A DNA stretch of 64,000 nt from Datisca glomerata (lineage: Eukaryota; Streptophyta; Magnoliopsida; Cucurbitales; Datiscaceae). Of the stretch, positions 58,997-64,000 are shown piece by piece; position 1 is the first letter of the stretch, and every line of letters starts with the position of its first letter. Below the pieces are notes generated by a model. It made no database searches, was not told where the DNA came from, and saw only the letters and a program-made list of their open reading frames with translations. The translations under genes and the position numbers were made by a program. The stretch lies in the NCBI GenBank assembly GCA_003255025.1, contig QANY01008723.1:1364001-1428000 (forward strand), written 5' to 3'.

Positions 58997-60003
58997 AAGG
59001 AAAATTTAAACAAGTCCATCAGTCTTCTTTGCATTTTATTTTAGATTTTCTAAAAATAATTTTATACTGATAAAATAATTAATCAAATTTTAAATGATGA
59101 AATGATTAAATGATATTACAATCATTCATATGATAATATGTCAAATCATTTTAATAAATCATAAAACATCAATTTATAAATTATTGTACATTATTTATTT
59201 ATTTAAAATTAATTAATAATTTGGTTACCTTAAAATTATTTTTTTGTAAAAAAGGATTTTTCTAGATGATTTTTTGCAACCTACCTGGAATAGGTTGGGA
59301 AAGCTGGTGAAATGACGGCAGAAAATTAGTGACAGAAAGATGGAGGGCGAAGAAAGGGCATCATTACCCTTCTTGATACAACTACTTTAAGTCAATATTG
59401 TCTTGACGATTAAAAAAACCCTAAGTGACTCCTATTGGTTTTACCTTTAAATGGTTGAATAAATAGCTAGAATGGGTGTTTATGTGGAGATGTTGGTTTT
59501 GTTTTATTTATTAGATGGTTTGACGATAATCTTAAAACATCGTTCTGTCGCTGATCTGATTGTTTCTTTTTTGGGGAACACTATGTCATCAATTGCGGAC
59601 TCGGCTGGTTCGGCAACGGAATTCGCATCAAGTGAAGCCGCAAAAGTGGATTTGGTATTCAATAAGTGGCCTGAGTATAGATGAAAGGTTCTCCTGCAGA
59701 AATAACCGAAAATAATTCGAAGCTTCATTGAAGTTAAGGACAATATCATATGCTCATTCCTTCTCCGCTTAAGTGGGGATTAGGTTCCACTTGTCATCGT
59801 TTTCTGATGATTGAAGATAAGCGATAGCGGAGAGCATATTAAGAATGCATGTTAAGAAAGCACTTCGTTGCATAACAGAAACGAAGGAAGCTAGAGAAAT
59901 AGAACGACATATCAAGAAGAATACCAAGTTAGTAGCATGAAGAAGCAGAATCGTAGTAGCTAGGAGCCTAGGACAATTGCAGGGTCGATGAGTAGGGGAA
60001 ACG

Positions 60004-60062
<59 letters not shown>

Positions 60063-60699
60063 CTACTCGTTTAAGTTGTGGAGTTTTGTGTTGAAGTGTA
60101 ATTTGTAATCTTAAGTTCCGAAAACAATAAAAGCTTCAGTGTTTATTCTCTAGGTGGAAAAGGCAGTCTAGGTAAATGAAAAATAATTTTGAGAATTGAA
60201 ATTTAATATACTCCTCTAAAATTGTCTTATAATCATATTATAAGTAGCTAGTTGGAGTTCATTGGAAGTCGGTGAAAAAAGCAATAAGACACGTGTAGGA
60301 GTAGCGGCTCTACGAAAAAGAAAACTCTTGTATTCAGTTTTAATATGATTTTTTTGAGCAAAGTTATCTTTTGATTAGTTCTGCGGAAGTGTCGAATAAA
60401 ATTTAACAATATTAAATACGGTTGAATCGTGCATGATTATTAATAATTAGATATTTTAAAAATTTGTTGAATTATTAGATTATCAGGATTTAAATATCAA
60501 TTTTGATAAAATCACGAAATACCGAAAATTAAAATTATAGAGAGAATGCCTCAAACAAATATCATAAGCTGCCGCATAAAATCTAAACAAAAAATATTAA
60601 ACTGTCTCAGAAAACCCTAAATATAAAAGAAAGATAAAATTATGAAAATAACCAAAATTACGATAAAATATATTCCGACCTCTGAAACTACTTAAAACA
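58997..60699. other. Unassigned, with a 70-codon frame and a (GA)n run
   Basis: A plus-strand frame at 59472-59684 reads with a hydrophobic start and then TMSSIADSAGSATEFASSEA, no known domain, and no support as a gene beyond being open. Bases 60010-60060 are a (GA)n microsatellite of about 26 repeats. The surrounding sequence may be an old LTR, but no boundaries were found. Confidence 0.35.
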
Positions 60700-60945
60700 G
60701 CAGCTTTTGGATCTAAAACCAGGCCTGCTAGGTAAACTCATGTAACGTAGATTCCTGAACGATTTTCAATTTGATATCTTATGAGCCTCGTGAATCAACC
60801 CGAATCAAAAGTTATGGTCTCCGGAAGCTGACATGTGCATGTCACGATCATTTTGTTCCAAAATTTCTAACACTGCATCGTCCGCATCAGTTCTTTCATC
60901 TACAAATTTATCTCTTTACTTCCCACATTTCCGTCTTAACCAACA
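60700..60945 (+). repeat. Copia LTR 3' part
   Basis: Sequence ending CTTAACCAACA at 60945, four bases before a primer site, marks the end of a 5' LTR. Its start could not be located. Confidence 0.45.
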
Positions 60946-60949
60946 AATT

Positions 60950-60963
60950 TGGTATCAAAGTGG
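60950..60963 (+). other. Copia primer binding site
   Basis: TGGTATCAAAGTGG matches the initiator-Met primer sequence with one or two changes. Confidence 0.75.
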
Positions 60964-61049
60964 TTATTCATAACCATTTCTTCATATACTATACAATGAG
61001 AACTAATTAAGGGAACAAAAACAGTAAATGGCGGTCATTTCATGAAAAT

Positions 61050-64000
61050 GCTCAATAAAAAAAAGGAAAGCAAGAATGGAGTGATAATCGCAACAATTGG
61101 AAATAAGTAAAGAGGAAATCAATATCTCGGTAATTCTAATACCCATTGTTTTATTTGCAAAAAGAATAATCATGCCTAAAAGTTTGCCGATTCAAATGTA
61201 AATGTTGGGTTCCTAATCATTCATAGAGCGACAATTGGTTCTAAAATAAAAGGGAAAAACATAGTGAATTTCACAAAGGAAGGCAACGAAGAGCATTGGT
61301 TTGTTGGGAAAATTACGTGTTTAAATTATCATTAATAAATATTTTAAGCCTTAAATTATATGAAAGTCATAATTTTCACCCGAAATGTAGCTTTGTCTAC
61401 TACATGATAGTTTTTTTAAGTTTTCAGTTCAAAATACTTATTAGTGATAGTTTGAGTAAGTAAAAATCTATTTTTTTCTTGTTTGTTTGTATGAATGCTG
61501 AGTCTGATTCAAAAAGCCTATGGTATTTAGACAATAGGTTCACAAATCAAATGACAGGAAACAGAAATATTTTGATGCAACTCGATCATTCTTTCTCCTT
61601 TAAAGTTAGTCCTGGAGACGGGAATCTACAAGAGGAAAAAAAGAGAGGCACAATTGTTTTTCACACAAAATGAGGTAACAAAAAACTCATCAGTGATGTC
61701 TTATATGTTCCTAACCTAACATCGAATCTCTTCAATGTTGGACAACTCCTTTTAAAGGTATTTCAATATATTATAAGAATGCAAATTTTTTCAGTATTTC
61801 AATATATTCTTTTTATAAAAAGAATAACATTACTGTGAAAAATATTGAAATGTCAGTAAACAAATTTTTTCTCTTATTTTACCACATGAGGGAAGATTGG
61901 TGTTGAAAATTGAAAGTTCAGACTTATCTTCTTTATGGCATATGCGATATGGCCTTTTGAACACAAGTGGAATGCAACTTCTGAAGTATAAAAATGTGGT
62001 TCTCGGTCTTCCTAGTGCTGAGAAGATTGATAAAGTATGCCAAGTTTGTATTTTGTGGAAGATGCGCCGACTTCCTTTTCCAAAAATATCATGGTGAGCT
62101 AGTGTTTCTCGTGAGCTTGTCCATGCAGATCTATGCGGTCCAACAAAAACTCATTCTCTTGGAAACAAGAGATCATTTAATCTATTTGATGACAGTTTCA
62201 CAAGAATGATGTGGGTGTATTTTTGGAGGAAAATAAGAAGATTTTTTTATTTTTCTACAATTCAAATCACTTGTAGAGAATCAAAGTGGTTCTCAAATCA
62301 AGACACTTTGAACTGATAGTGGAGGAGATTACATATATACTCCTTTCATGAACTATTGCAGGTAAATGGATTTCAGAGGCAACTTACAGTTTGTTACTCT
62401 CCTCAACAAACAATGTTGCAAAAGGAAAAAACTCTACATCGTCGAAACGACTAGAAGGATGTTGAAAGGAAGGGGTATTCCGTACAAGCTTTGAGATGAA
62501 GCAGTTCATATAGCTCTATACATTGTGATTCATGTTCCTACAAAAGTAGTAAGAAATAAAACTGCATTTGAGGCATGACATAAACGTAAGTTGCTTGTTG
62601 ATCATTTCAATGTGTCTGCTCGTATTGTTTATGCTCTTTTTGGTCCAGCAACAGAGAAATATTTGATGAAAAATGTGTGAAGCATTTGTTCATAGGATAC
62701 AGTGAAGAATCAAAATGATACACGTTTATTGAATCGTAGAAAAATCAGTTTGTTGTATCTTAAGATGTTATTTTTGATGAAATTGGAGCATTGAACTCTA
62801 AAGAAGACTCACGGCACCTATGTTTTATGAGTTTGAAGAAAACTCTCAGGAAGTACCTGCACCAACAACTCAAGATATTGTGACTCAGCAAAATCTAGAA
62901 CCAGAATCAAGTCCTACAAGACCATCTTTTGAAACCTTTAATATCGAGAATTCAGATTCAGAAACCACTCCAAGGCAAGTACATTCCTTGCAAGAAATAT
63001 ATGTGCATTGTGATATTGCATTATTTTCTCATGAACCTCAAGTTATGAAGAAGCTACGAAACAAAAGGCATGGATGGATGCAATGACTTAAGATATGACT
63101 ACTATTGAAAGGAACAAAACTTAGGAGCTTGTTGATTTTTGAAAGGAAAAGAGACCATTGGGGTAAAATGGATTTTAAAGATCAAGTTCAAGGAAGATGG
63201 CTCAATGCAAAAATATAGAGCGAGATTGGTTGCAAAAAGGTATTCTCAGTAACCTGGAATTGATTTTACTGAAACTTTTGCTCCATTAGCAAGAATGGAG
63301 TCAGTCAGAATCGTTGACAACTCAACTTGAATTGCATCTTTTTCAACTTGATGTCAAATTCTCATTTTTGAATGGAGAAATAAAGAAGAGGTTTATATTG
63401 AGCAATCTCAAGGATTTGTTGTAGTTGGGAAGGAAGATAAAGTGTATCGTCTTCAAATAGCTCTATATGGTCTACAAAAAGCTCCAAGAGCATGGGATAA
63501 CATGATCGATTATTATTTGAGCCAAAACAACTTTGAAAGAAGTGCAACTAAACCATCTTTATATGTAAAGAAGTTTGTAGTTAAATTTATCGTTGTTTGT
63601 TTATGTGTTGATGACTTGATTTATTTTGACACAAATTCGAGAATGGTAAAAGAATTCAAGACCAACATGATAAGAGAGTTTGAGATGACTAATCTGGGCT
63701 TGATGAGATATTTTCTGGATATACAAGTAAAGCAAGAGAACATAAATTTTTTTCTTTCTCAACAAAAATATTCACAAGACCTGTTGAAAAGATTTCATAT
63801 GAAAAAATGCAGGCCTGTGAGTACTCTAGTGGCTCCAAATGAAAATTTATAGCAAGAAAATGGTGCTGAGAAAGTTGATCTGAAAGTATATAGAAGTTTG
63901 GTGGGTTGCTTGATTTATCTCACCCACACAAGGTCCAACATTCTATATTTAGTACGCATTGTTTCCTAATACATGAACAATCCCATCAAGATTCATTTTA
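61050..64000 (+). pseudogene. Copia gag-pol remnant, runs off the window
   Basis: A degenerate gag end with a knuckle-like CFICKKNNHA lies near 61150-61185. The protease follows with LWYLDNRFTNQMTGNRN (61512-61565). The pre-integrase region has SLWHMRYGLLNTSGMQLLKY (61930-61990) and CQVCILWKMRRLPF. Broken integrase pieces carry ELVHADLCGPT-like text near 62115. The hinge (62820-63080) precedes RT: KWILKIKFKEDGS near 63170, ALYGLQKAPRAW at 63460-63495, and CLCVDDLIYF at 63598-63627. The RT active site is CVDD instead of YVDD. RT runs on through LVGCLIYLTHTR near 63900-63940. The gag N-terminal part appears lost, and frameshifts and stops are common. Confidence 0.85.

Noticed and set aside
1..64000. 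tRNA or rRNA genes
   Set aside because: No cloverleaf-forming tRNA with A and B boxes and no rRNA segment was noticed. Matches to initiator-Met tRNA were only retroelement primer sites.

Overview
This window looks like a gene-poor, AT-rich stretch of a flowering-plant nuclear genome, probably a eudicot. The evidence is a two-exon plant cytochrome P450 of the CYP71 clan, Ty1/copia and gypsy-type LTR retrotransposons with plant initiator-Met primer sites, plant L1-type LINEs with DUF4283-like ORF1, PIF/Harbinger, MULE, hAT and CACTA DNA transposons, and fragments of plant genes (a PUB25/26-type U-box protein and histone H2A.X). Only one gene appears intact: the P450 at 47446-49494. Nearly everything else is decayed, nested or truncated mobile DNA.

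Layout. 1-4879: a minus-strand copia element with very long LTRs and only the RT-RNase H half of pol. 4880-7060: minus-strand LINE ORF1 remains. 7240-9840: plus-strand copia gag, LINE ORF2 and another copia gag, end to end. 9840-14815: unassigned sequence, TA-rich microsatellites and CACTA-like ends. 14818-17830: a plus-strand copia of the same family as the first, with LTR, primer site, gag, protease and integrase. 18108-18985: an inverted repeat arm and a LINE 3' end. 20775-21778: a duplicated, anchor-less P450 pseudogene with its promoter. 21779-23060: CACTA-like, copia LTR and LINE debris. 23234-27150: a complete but inactivated PIF/Harbinger element with transposase and Myb/SANT genes. 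27155-28770: copia debris. 29124-36008: a minus-strand gypsy-like element with 5-bp target duplication whose interior is mostly tandem repeats. 36303-38830: a threefold repeat. 38475-41057: a MULE-like element with 9-bp target duplication and a nested hAT-like element. 41740-46931: a full-length copia with 526-bp LTRs, inserted about 0.5 kb upstream of the intact P450. 51133-53130: a CACTA element. 55060-58370: fragments of three unrelated host genes. 60945-64000: the 5' part of another copia, running off the window.

How the parts relate. The P450 pseudogene and the P450 gene share several hundred bases of 5' flank. The flank of the intact copy is split by the copia insertion while that of the pseudogene is not, so the insertion is specific to the intact locus. 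Several transposon genes are broken by stop codons that a single C-to-T (or complementary) change explains, fitting decay of methylated DNA.

I found no convincing new biological system. The strongest leads are the repeat-filled gypsy-like element, the MULE/hAT triplication, the P450 duplication with the promoter insertion, and the cluster of host-gene fragments. All coordinates and similarities were read by eye without database searches.
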